A stretch of 7,347 nucleotides of DNA from Oxalobacteraceae bacterium (GTDB lineage Bacteria; Pseudomonadota; Gammaproteobacteria; Burkholderiales; Burkholderiaceae_D). The stretch is from NCBI GenBank assembly GCA_027485535.1, contig JAIXQV010000021.1, positions 1 through 7,347 of the forward strand, read 5' to 3'. The notes beneath the pieces are model-generated. The model worked only from the letters and a program-made list of their open reading frames with translations, was not told the DNA's origin and did no database searches. Position numbers and translations under genes: made by a program. Below are positions 1 through 6,154 of this stretch, in pieces. Position 1 is the first letter of the stretch. Each line of letters opens with the position of its first letter.

Positions 1-522
1 AGCGCGCTTCAACACAAAGTCGCCCACATGCTCGGCAAGATTTTCTGAGATCAGACCCAGCCAGCGGTCTTCAAACTGAAGCAATGCCTGTGTATCGGAG
101 GCAGCAGGAACACGTACCCGCCAGGCGCGCGGTACTCGATCGGGTGCCAGTCCGTTGCGACAAGTGCCCGGGTAGATGACTGTGCCATCCGGTGCCAATG
201 CTAATCGTGAGTCGGCAATTTCCTTGCGGCTGCAGGCGCAGGCATAGACTGAATTTCTAAGCGTGTCGAAGGCCTCGCTATAGCGTATTTTCCGAGCGCT
301 TTGCCACAGAATCTCGCCATCCGAGTGCATGCCAAACGCGGCCAGTGTTTGGATGATGTCTTCGGCTGCGCCAGCAACGGTGCGTGCCTCATCGATATCT
401 TCAATCCGTATCAGCCAACGGCCGTGGTTCGTGCGCGCATCGAGATAGCTGGCGAGTGCCGCGACGAGTGATCCTGCATGCAGCGGTCCCGTCGGAGAGG
501 GTGCGAATCGACCGATATACAT
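1..522 (-). CDS. gluQ: Glutamyl-Q tRNA(Asp) synthetase, N-terminal 174 residues (partial at left edge)
   Basis: This enzyme activates glutamate with ATP and attaches it to queuosine at the wobble position of tRNA(Asp). It is a cytoplasmic paralogue of the glutamyl-tRNA synthetase catalytic domain and lacks the anticodon-binding domain. The visible protein begins MYIGRFAPSPTGPLHAGS, the class I signature with the HIGH-type motif as HAGS at residues 15-18. RIEDIDEAR follows at about 39-47. A zinc site of the GluQ type is visible: C95 and C97 (CAC), then Y117 and C121 (YPGTC). The C97-Y117 gap is about 8 residues longer than I recall for E. coli GluQ. The frame is open to the window edge after 174 codons (DFVLKRA), so the KMSKS-like loop and about 120 further residues of a usual 290-300 are missing. 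The ATG lies 12 bases after the dinB stop, and GAAAGA (528-533) gives a Shine-Dalgarno-like site 5 bases upstream. It is probably the last visible gene of a trhO-dinB-gluQ unit. Identity is well supported by the zinc ligands and short N-terminus. Confidence 0.95.
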   Translation of the reverse strand, partial: MYIGRFAPSPTGPLHAGSLVAALASYLDARTNHGRWLIRIEDIDEARTVAGAAEDIIQTLAAFGMHSDGEILWQSARKIRYSEAFDTLRNSVYACACSRKEIADSRLALAPDGTVIYPGTCRNGLAPDRVPRAWRVRVPAASDTQALLQFEDRWLGLISENLAEHVGDFVLKRA

Positions 523-527
523 GAACG

Positions 528-533
528 TCTTTC
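528..533 (-). promoter_or_regulatory. Ribosome binding site of gluQ
   Basis: On the minus strand this reads GAAAGA, 5 bases before the gluQ ATG and just after the dinB TAG stop (535-537). It is a moderate purine-rich match. It supports the start at 522 and suggests gluQ is translated from the same message as dinB. No promoter-like spacing is available in the 12-base gap. Confidence 0.5.
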
Positions 534-534
534 G

Positions 535-1686
535 CTATTCCAATAACAAAGCTGCTTGAGGTTCTAGCTGTTCAGCCTGCGCTTGTTTCTTCTGCAGGGC
601 AGAGACTCTGACACCGAGCAGCCGCAGGCGCTGCTCGAGCGGTGCACGCTTTAAGCATTCACCCGCAGCGCGACGTATCTCGTCCGCGTCATCAGTACCG
701 TTGGGCAGACTCAGGTCACGCGTCAGAGTTTTGAAGTCGTCGTAGCGCAGCTTGATGCCGATGGTTTTACCGACATAGCCCTTACGCCGCAAATCTCCTG
801 CGACTTGTGCGCATAGGCGGGTAAAAACATCGGATAGCTTCGCACGATCGGCCTTGACGTGAAGGTCACGCTCGAAGGTGGTTTCACGGCTGATTGATTT
901 CGGTTCCGAGCTGGTGGTGACCGGTCGATCGTCCAAGCCGCGTGCAGCCTGATAAAGCCACTCGCTGTATCGATTGCCAAAGTGTTGCGACAAGAAAGCC
1001 TGAGGCTGATTTGCCAGTTCACCGATGGTTTGTATACCCATCGCTGCGAGCTTTTCACTCGCCTTAGGGCCGATGCCATTAATCTTGCGAACCGCCATCG
1101 GCCAGATACGCGTAGGTACATCGTCCATGGTCAGCAAGGTGATGCCGTCGGGCTTATCAAGCTCCGAGCATATTTTTGCAAGCAGCTTGTTCGGTGCAAT
1201 ACCGATGGAGCAAGAAAGACCTGTCGCATTACGTACAGCCTGCTTGATGCGTTGAGCGAGCATGACCGAGTCCTGTGCCAGATCGGTGAGGTCGATATAA
1301 ATCTCATCAATGCCGCGATCTTCTATCTGCGGTGCGATATCGCTGACAGCTTGTTTGAACAGACGCGAGTAATGCCGATACGCCTCGAAATCTGCAGGTA
1401 GCAGCCACGCCTCTGGTGCCAGTTTGGCTGCTTTCATCATACCCATTGCCGAGAACACACCGAGCGCTCGCGCTTCATAAGTTGATGTGGTCACTACCCC
1501 ACGCCCGGCGTAATCACGCAGTCTTGCAAACTCGCGGCTGCCGTCGCTTTTGATAGCAGGTTGATGCAGTGAGCGGCCACCGATAACGACTGGTTGGCCG
1601 CGTAATTCAGGGTAGCGAAGTAACTCGACCGAGGCATAAAACGCATCCATGTCGAGATGGGCAATTCGGCGCTGGCGCTTAGACAT
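535..1686 (-). CDS. dinB: DNA polymerase IV (Y-family translesion polymerase)
   Basis: This is an error-prone polymerase that copies past damaged bases at stalled forks and has no proofreading. The 383-residue protein opens with the Y-family palm motif HLDMDAFYASVE (residues 10-21). D12 is the first metal ligand, and D127 and E128 in RGIDEIYID are the others; the Ser usual before IDE is Gly here. The steric gate is Tyr17. SIGIAPNKLLAK (160-171) and the thumb helix-hairpin-helix INGIGPKASEKL (202-213) follow. The little-finger domain spans about 260-363, including SISRETTFERD. Residues 38-61 hold about 20 more residues than E. coli DinB between the IGG and RGVV segments, a form I associate with Burkholderiales. 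The C-terminus (QAALLLE, 377-383) has only a degenerate clamp-binding motif. The start is fixed by an in-frame TAA three codons upstream (1693-1695), yet there is no clear Shine-Dalgarno site. No LexA box of the CTGT-N8-ACAG type is visible upstream. It is probably cotranscribed with trhO (49-base gap) and gluQ (12-base gap). Confidence 0.96.
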   Translation of the reverse strand: MSKRQRRIAHLDMDAFYASVELLRYPELRGQPVVIGGRSLHQPAIKSDGSREFARLRDYAGRGVVTTSTYEARALGVFSAMGMMKAAKLAPEAWLLPADFEAYRHYSRLFKQAVSDIAPQIEDRGIDEIYIDLTDLAQDSVMLAQRIKQAVRNATGLSCSIGIAPNKLLAKICSELDKPDGITLLTMDDVPTRIWPMAVRKINGIGPKASEKLAAMGIQTIGELANQPQAFLSQHFGNRYSEWLYQAARGLDDRPVTTSSEPKSISRETTFERDLHVKADRAKLSDVFTRLCAQVAGDLRRKGYVGKTIGIKLRYDDFKTLTRDLSLPNGTDDADEIRRAAGECLKRAPLEQRLRLLGVRVSALQKKQAQAEQLEPQAALLLE

Positions 1687-1697
1687 TAGGCATTAGG
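1684..1697 (-). repeat. 7-base tandem duplication covering the dinB start codon
   Basis: On the minus strand the sequence reads CCTAATG twice in a row. The second copy supplies the dinB ATG (1684-1686). The first copy supplies another ATG (1691-1693) that is out of frame and reads M-P-N-V-stop, ending inside dinB codons 2-3. The repeat takes the place where a Shine-Dalgarno site would normally lie. Confidence 0.8.
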
Positions 1698-1735
1698 CGA
1701 TTTTGCGCAGCCAGACGAGCATCGTGATCAGCCAA
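1687..1735 (-). other. trhO-dinB intergenic gap with two tiny open frames
   Basis: This 49-base spacer contains no recognisable promoter, terminator hairpin or strong ribosome binding site. On the minus strand a 9-codon frame MLVWLRKIA starts at 1722 and stops at TAA (1693-1695), in the dinB frame. The trhO frame is also open past its TGA for 18 codons, ending in a TAA that overlaps dinB codons 2-3. Neither has evidence of being translated. The lack of a terminator fits cotranscription of trhO and dinB. Confidence 0.4.
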
Positions 1736-2590
1736 TCAGGCGGCAGCGGCCACGCTCGCGCAATGGGGGCATGATTTGCCCTCGACATAGTGTGGCGACA
1801 ACTGCTCACGTGGTGTCACTACGGAACGACACGCAAAGCACTGCACGGTGGCGGTCTCTTCCAGTTGAGGGTTGAGCGCAGTACGGTGATCGAATACGAA
1901 GCAGTCGCCGTTGTAGTGCGCGCCACCGACTTCCTCAAAATATTTCAAGATACCGCCATCCAACTGGTAGACGCGGTGATAGCCGATATTGCGCATATAA
2001 ATCGCCGCTTTCTCGCAGCGTATGCCGCCGGTGCAGAATGTGACGATCGTTTTATCATTCAGCGCGTCCTTGTGCTGCGCGATCACATCAGGAAATTCGC
2101 TGAATTTATCGATCCGGTAGTCCAGCGTATTCTCGAAGCTACCCACATCGACTTCAAATGCGTTGCGGGTGTCGACCATCACGACGGGTTTACCTTCATC
2201 ATCATGACCCTGATCCAGCCAGCGCTTAAGATCGTGGGCAGTCACCGCAGGCGCGCGACCAAGCTCCGGTTTAATAACCGGATTCTTCATGGTGATGATC
2301 TCTTTTTTCAGGCGTACCAGCATGCGCCGAAAGGGCTGACGCTCCGAGAGGCTCTCTTTGGGGACGATGTCAGCCAATCGCGGATCTTGGTGCATCCAAT
2401 CCAAAAACCCATCAATCGCCATGCGGCTGCCGGCGAGGAACATGTTGATACCCTCGGGGGCTAGCAGAATCGTGCCTTTTAGCTCGAGGTCAAGACAGCG
2501 CTGCTGGAAACGCGGTCGCAGATCGGCGATATCGTCGAGCGTGACAAATTTGTAAGCTGAAATATTGACGATGGGCTGTGCGGGCTGCAT
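1736..2590 (-). CDS. trhO: tRNA uridine-34 hydroxylase, rhodanese family (TrhO/YceA)
   Basis: TrhO makes 5-hydroxyuridine at the wobble position of tRNAs that later carry 5-alkoxyuridines, using molecular oxygen. The 284-residue protein has an N-terminal ferredoxin-like domain with LKGTILLAPEGINMFLAG (38-54). A rhodanese domain follows at about 115-220: VVMVDTRNAFEVDVG (136-150), the active-site loop FCTGGIRCEKA (185-195) with the family's conserved Cys at C186, and QLDGGILKYFEE (209-220). The C-terminus has two CxxC pairs, C251/C254 and C274/C277, a likely metal or structural site, before an Ala-rich tail. It is shorter than E. coli YceA (about 350). I chose the ATG at 2590 because the protein then begins shortly before the conserved VNISAYKFV segment and has AAGAG 7 bases upstream. 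The frame stays open to 2779, but that extension lies antisense to the dnaE start. It diverges from dnaE and is probably the first gene of trhO-dinB-gluQ. Confidence 0.93.
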   Translation of the reverse strand: MQPAQPIVNISAYKFVTLDDIADLRPRFQQRCLDLELKGTILLAPEGINMFLAGSRMAIDGFLDWMHQDPRLADIVPKESLSERQPFRRMLVRLKKEIITMKNPVIKPELGRAPAVTAHDLKRWLDQGHDDEGKPVVMVDTRNAFEVDVGSFENTLDYRIDKFSEFPDVIAQHKDALNDKTIVTFCTGGIRCEKAAIYMRNIGYHRVYQLDGGILKYFEEVGGAHYNGDCFVFDHRTALNPQLEETATVQCFACRSVVTPREQLSPHYVEGKSCPHCASVAAAA

Positions 2591-2597
2591 GTGCTGG

Positions 2598-2602
2598 CTC
2601 TT
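2598..2602 (-). promoter_or_regulatory. Ribosome binding site of trhO
   Basis: The minus strand reads AAGAG with a 7-base spacer to the ATG at 2590. It decides between this start and the much longer open frame reaching 2779, because the site sits at a usual distance only from 2590. Confidence 0.5.
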
Positions 2603-2623
2603 AGCAGACTGGAAAACCTCGAC

Positions 2624-2629
2624 ATTATA
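2624..2629 (-). promoter_or_regulatory. Predicted -10 element of the trhO promoter
   Basis: The minus strand reads TATAAT, a perfect consensus -10. A start about 7 bases downstream would give a leader of roughly 26 bases that includes the AAGAG ribosome site. The -35 is weak: CGCTTG lies at the 17-base spacing, while the better TTGTGC (2644-2649) is only 14 bases away. Confidence 0.5.
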
Positions 2630-2631
2630 AG
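2626..2631 (+). promoter_or_regulatory. Possible -10 element facing dnaE
   Basis: The plus strand reads TATAAG, a 5/6 match that overlaps the trhO -10 through the palindromic core TTATAA (2625-2630). The nearest -35-like hexamer is TTAGCA (2601-2606, 4/6), with a long 19-base spacer. If used, it would give dnaE a leader of about 65 bases. Confidence 0.3.
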
Positions 2632-2701
2632 CTTCGCCGCATTGCACAAGCGGCTCAGTTTGGCATCGTTTGCGATGGTGCCAGCAGGTAAAATAGGGGT
2701 C

Positions 2702-5700
2702 ATGACCACCCCGCAATTTGTCCATCTCCGCCTGCACTCCGAATTCTCGATCGCTGACGGCTTGGTGCGCATTGATCAAGCGATTCAGGCCGCAGTCGAA
2801 GACCAGCAGCCAGCGCTTGCGGTCACCGACTTGGCCAATTTGTTCGGCATGGTCAAGTTCTATAAGGCGGCGCGCGCCAAGGGTATCAAGCCGATTATTG
2901 GCGCCGATGTCTGGATCAGCAACGAAGACGAGCGAGACAAGCCGTCGCGCTTGCTACTGCTGGTCAAAAACCACCTCGGCTATCTCCAGTTATGCGATTT
3001 GCTGAGCCGGGCATGGCTCAGTAACCAGTACCGAGGGCGCGCTGAAATCCGCGCTGACTGGCTGGCGGCGCTGCCGCAGAAGGATGGCCTGATTGCCCTC
3101 TCTGGTTTCAACACCGGTGATATCGGACAGGCGCTTGAGCATGGCAATCCCGCGCTGGCAGAACGGTGCGCGCAGCGTTGGATGCAGCTATTTCCGGGAC
3201 ATTTTTATATCGAGGTTCAGCGCGACGGTAGCCCGCAGCGCGAGCAATTGCTGCGGCAATCGACGCAACTCGCGGCTACATTGGGCTTGCCTGTTGTCGC
3301 AACCCATCCGGTGCAGTTTGGTCAGAAAGAAGAATTCACCGCGCATGAGGCGCGTGTCTGTATCGCCGAAGGCGAGATACTCGCTAACCCGCGTCGGGTA
3401 AAGCGTTTCAGCGCCGAGCAGTACTTCAAGCGGCAGTCGGAGATGGCAGAACTGTTTGCAGATATGCCGGCTGCACTGCAAAACAGTATCGCGATCGCGC
3501 AGCGCTGCAATCTCTCGCTCACGCTCGGCAAGGCGCAGCTACCGGATTTCCCGACACCGGATGGCATGAGTATCAATGACTTTCTGGTGGCGCAGTCGCA
3601 GGTAGGACTTGAAGAGCGGCTGCAGCAACTTTACCCGGAAGCGGTAAAGCGAGAATCCGTACGCGAGCGCTATGAGTCACGCCTGAAATTCGAGACCGAC
3701 ACCATCATCAAGATGGGGTTTCCTGGCTACTTCCTGATCGTTGCCGACTTCATTCAGTGGGCCAAGCGGCATGGGGTACCGGTCGGGCCGGGCCGTGGCT
3801 CTGGTGCCGGCTCACTCGTGGCGTACGCGCTGAAGATTACGGACCTTGATCCACTTGCCTACAACTTGCTGTTCGAGCGCTTTTTGAATCCGGATCGTGT
3901 CTCCATGCCGGACTTTGATATCGATTTCTGCCAAGAGGGGCGAGACCGCGTGATCCAATATGTGAAGGATCGCTACGGCAAAGAGGCGGTGTCACAGATT
4001 GCTACCTTCGGCACCATGGCCGCTAAAGGCGCGGTGAGAGATGTCGGTCGTGTGCTGGATTTTGGATTTAACTTTTGCGATGGCATTTCCAAGCTGATCC
4101 CCTTCAAGCCGGGCCGCTTGGTGACGATCGACGATGCGCTCAAAGAAGAGCCGCTGCTCAAGGAAAGGCAAGAAAAAGAAGAAGAAGTTCGCCAATTACT
4201 CGCGCTGGCGCAGCAGGTCGAAGGTATTGCACGTAACGTTGGTATGCATGCCGGTGGCGTATTGATTGCACCTGGCAAATTGACGGATTTTTGTCCGCTA
4301 TACACCCAAGGCTCTGATGGTGGTGTCATCTCGCAATTCGACAAAGATGACGTGGAAGCCATTGGCTTGGTGAAGTTCGATTTCCTCGGACTGACCACGC
4401 TCACCATTCTTGATAGAACGGTGCAGAGTATTCGTGCGCTGTACCCCGAGCATGCCGAATTCGATCTCGATAAGCTACCTTTAGGTGATACGCCTACCTA
4501 CAAGCTGCTGACCGAAGCGAAAACGGTCGCCGTGTTCCAGCTTGAAAGTCGCGGCATGCAAGGTATGCTGAAAGATGCGCGACCAGATCGATTTGAAGAC
4601 ATCATCGCACTCGTTGCTTTGTACCGCCCGGGCCCGATGGATTTGATTCCAGATTTTTGTCGGCGCAAGCACGGCGAGCGTTTTGATTACCCTGATCCAC
4701 GTACTGAAGTCATCCTGTCGGAAACCTACGGCATCATGGTGTATCAGGAGCAGGTGATGCAGATGGCGCAGGTGATCGGTGGCTACTCGCTTGGTGGCGC
4801 CGATTTGCTACGCCGCGCAATGGGTAAGAAAAAGCCGGAGGAGATGGCCGAGCATCGTGAAATCTTCCGTGAGGGTGCGGCGAAGAACGGCCTGACCGAA
4901 GCGAAGGCTGACGAAATCTTCGACCTGATGGAGAAATTTGCAGGCTACGGCTTCAACAAGTCGCACGCGGCAGCGTATGCCTTGCTCTCTTATCACACAG
5001 CTTATTTGAAAGTACATTTCCCTGCGGAGTTCATGGCAGCCAACTTGTCGCTGGCGATGGATGACACTGACAAGGTAAAGATTCTAGTCGAGGATGCGAC
5101 CAATCTTTGCGGCTTGAAGCTGCTGCCGCCGGATATCAATCACTCTGCGTATCGATTTACTGCGGTTGCCGAGGCGAGCAAGAAGGCCGACTGCATTCGT
5201 TATGGATTGGGTGCAGTGAAAGGCACCGGCCAGAGCGCGATCGAGGCGATCGTACAGGCGAGGCAGTCGGGTCCGTTTAAAGACTTGTTCGATTTCGTGA
5301 AACGTATCGACAAGCGTCATATCAATCGCCGCGCAATCGAGTCGCTCATCAAGGCCGGTGCGATGGATTGCTTGGGCATCAATCGCGGCATATTGATGGC
5401 CTCAGTGGGTCGCGCCATGGATAACGCTGAGCAGGCAGAGGCCGCGATTAATCAGGTCAGCTTGTTCGAGAGCTTGGATGCCGGGGGTGACGATAGCCCG
5501 GAATATGTCAGTGTGCCACCGTGGTCCGATAAGCAGCGCCTGGCCGAAGAAAAGGCAGCGCTCGGTTTTTACTTATCGGGGCATTTATTTGATGCTTACG
5601 CCCGTGAGGTCAGGCATTTTATTCGGGTAAAGCTATGCGATCTCTCTCCATCGCGAGAACCCAAGCTACTGGCAGGCATCATTGCAGGCATTCGGTTTCA

Positions 5701-6154
5701 ACTGACACAGCGCGGACGCATGGCGATCGTGACGCTGGACGATAGCACCGCACAAGTCGAGGTCACGGTCTATAACGAAGTTTACGAGGCAAATCGTAGC
5801 TTGTTCAAAGAAGATGAATTCCTCGCCGTACAGGGCAAGATCTCTGAAGATCGATTCTCTGGCGGGCTGCGTGTGGTCGCTGACAAAGTGATGGATATCG
5901 CCGCTGCCCGCGCCGGCTTTGTGAAAGCACTCCGTGTGTCGATGAATGGGCAAGCAGATGCTGCAAAACTGCGCGAGCTGATCAAACCGTTTCAGCAAGA
6001 TGGCGCATCCTGCCCAATTGTTGTTCAGTACACCAAGCAGGGCGCGCTCGCCGAAATTAGGCTCTCCGATGAATGGCGTGTCCGTGCCGACGACGCCTTG
6101 CGCACCAAGCTGTCAGACTGGCTCAGTGCGGATAACGTCTGGTTCGAGTACTGA
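2702..6154 (+). CDS. dnaE: DNA polymerase III alpha subunit (replicative polymerase)
   Basis: This is the catalytic subunit of the replicative polymerase, acting with the epsilon proofreader, the sliding clamp and the clamp loader. The protein is 1150 residues (E. coli: 1160). The N-terminal PHP domain begins FVHLRLHSEFS (6-16). A metal-binding His found in active PHP domains is Leu44 here (TDLANLFG), so PHP exonuclease activity is probably lost, as in E. coli. The polymerase core has GPGRGSGAGSLVAYAL (362-377), MPDFDIDF with D404 and D406, and KFDFLGL with D560; these match the three catalytic aspartates. FNKSHAAAYALLSYHTAYLK (751-770) follows. The internal clamp-binding motif is a perfect QVSLF at 918-922 (bases 5453-5467). 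An OB-fold domain spans about 988-1065. I chose ATG 2702 because MTTPQFVHLRLHSEFS aligns with the usual start; a GTG at 2591 opens the same frame 37 codons earlier without family support. It diverges from trhO and overlaps msbA by one base. Confidence 0.97.
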   Translation: MTTPQFVHLRLHSEFSIADGLVRIDQAIQAAVEDQQPALAVTDLANLFGMVKFYKAARAKGIKPIIGADVWISNEDERDKPSRLLLLVKNHLGYLQLCDLLSRAWLSNQYRGRAEIRADWLAALPQKDGLIALSGFNTGDIGQALEHGNPALAERCAQRWMQLFPGHFYIEVQRDGSPQREQLLRQSTQLAATLGLPVVATHPVQFGQKEEFTAHEARVCIAEGEILANPRRVKRFSAEQYFKRQSEMAELFADMPAALQNSIAIAQRCNLSLTLGKAQLPDFPTPDGMSINDFLVAQSQVGLEERLQQLYPEAVKRESVRERYESRLKFETDTIIKMGFPGYFLIVADFIQWAKRHGVPVGPGRGSGAGSLVAYALKITDLDPLAYNLLFERFLNPDRVSMPDFDIDFCQEGRDRVIQYVKDRYGKEAVSQIATFGTMAAKGAVRDVGRVLDFGFNFCDGISKLIPFKPGRLVTIDDALKEEPLLKERQEKEEEVRQLLALAQQVEGIARNVGMHAGGVLIAPGKLTDFCPLYTQGSDGGVISQFDKDDVEAIGLVKFDFLGLTTLTILDRTVQSIRALYPEHAEFDLDKLPLGDTPTYKLLTEAKTVAVFQLESRGMQGMLKDARPDRFEDIIALVALYRPGPMDLIPDFCRRKHGERFDYPDPRTEVILSETYGIMVYQEQVMQMAQVIGGYSLGGADLLRRAMGKKKPEEMAEHREIFREGAAKNGLTEAKADEIFDLMEKFAGYGFNKSHAAAYALLSYHTAYLKVHFPAEFMAANLSLAMDDTDKVKILVEDATNLCGLKLLPPDINHSAYRFTAVAEASKKADCIRYGLGAVKGTGQSAIEAIVQARQSGPFKDLFDFVKRIDKRHINRRAIESLIKAGAMDCLGINRGILMASVGRAMDNAEQAEAAINQVSLFESLDAGGDDSPEYVSVPPWSDKQRLAEEKAALGFYLSGHLFDAYAREVRHFIRVKLCDLSPSREPKLLAGIIAGIRFQLTQRGRMAIVTLDDSTAQVEVTVYNEVYEANRSLFKEDEFLAVQGKISEDRFSGGLRVVADKVMDIAAARAGFVKALRVSMNGQADAAKLRELIKPFQQDGASCPIVVQYTKQGALAEIRLSDEWRVRADDALRTKLSDWLSADNVWFEY

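Larger units (their letters stand above)
2591..2701. promoter_or_regulatory. Divergent trhO/dnaE control region
   Basis: This 111-base region separates the two divergent start codons and must hold the promoters for both units unless they lie inside coding sequence. The clearest element is the overlapping -10 pair at 2624-2631. A plus-strand TTGCAC (2642-2647) and TTGGCA (2660-2665) resemble -35 hexamers, but no good -10 lies 16-18 bases after either. TAAAAT (2689-2694) is a 5/6 match to a -10 but would place the start of transcription at about the dnaE ATG. Before dnaE, AGGGG (2695-2699) is only 2 bases from the ATG, so the dnaE ribosome site is poorly defined. No LexA-type box is visible. 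Both strands lack stop codons in the frames of the flanking genes. Confidence 0.6.

Noticed and set aside
982..1401. A 139-codon open frame on the plus strand inside dinB.
   Set aside because: It is antisense to the conserved DinB core and has no independent signals.
1790..2464. A 224-codon open frame on the plus strand.
   Set aside because: It lies wholly antisense to trhO, whose reading frame has clear rhodanese motifs. It shows no recognisable domain and is best explained as a shadow frame.
2591..2701. A 37-residue N-terminal extension of dnaE starting at GTG 2591.
   Set aside because: The extension has no resemblance to DnaE N-termini, there is no ribosome site before 2591, and it would fill the whole divergent promoter region. 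ATG 2702 matches the family start.
1687..2701. A LexA (SOS) box upstream of dinB or trhO.
   Set aside because: No CTGT-N8-ACAG or near match is visible in the 49-base or 111-base intergenic regions. A divergent LexA motif cannot be excluded by eye.
2591..2779. A 63-residue N-terminal extension of trhO starting at 2779.
   Set aside because: It is antisense to the dnaE start and promoter region, and TrhO conservation begins just after the ATG at 2590, which has its own AAGAG site.
4160..4190. Purine-rich tract in dnaE that could cause ribosomal slippage.
   Set aside because: The longest run is five A residues (GAAAAAG), not the A-AAA-AAG heptamer. The zero frame continues as a normal Glu/Lys-rich DnaE segment, and the full-length protein matches the family.
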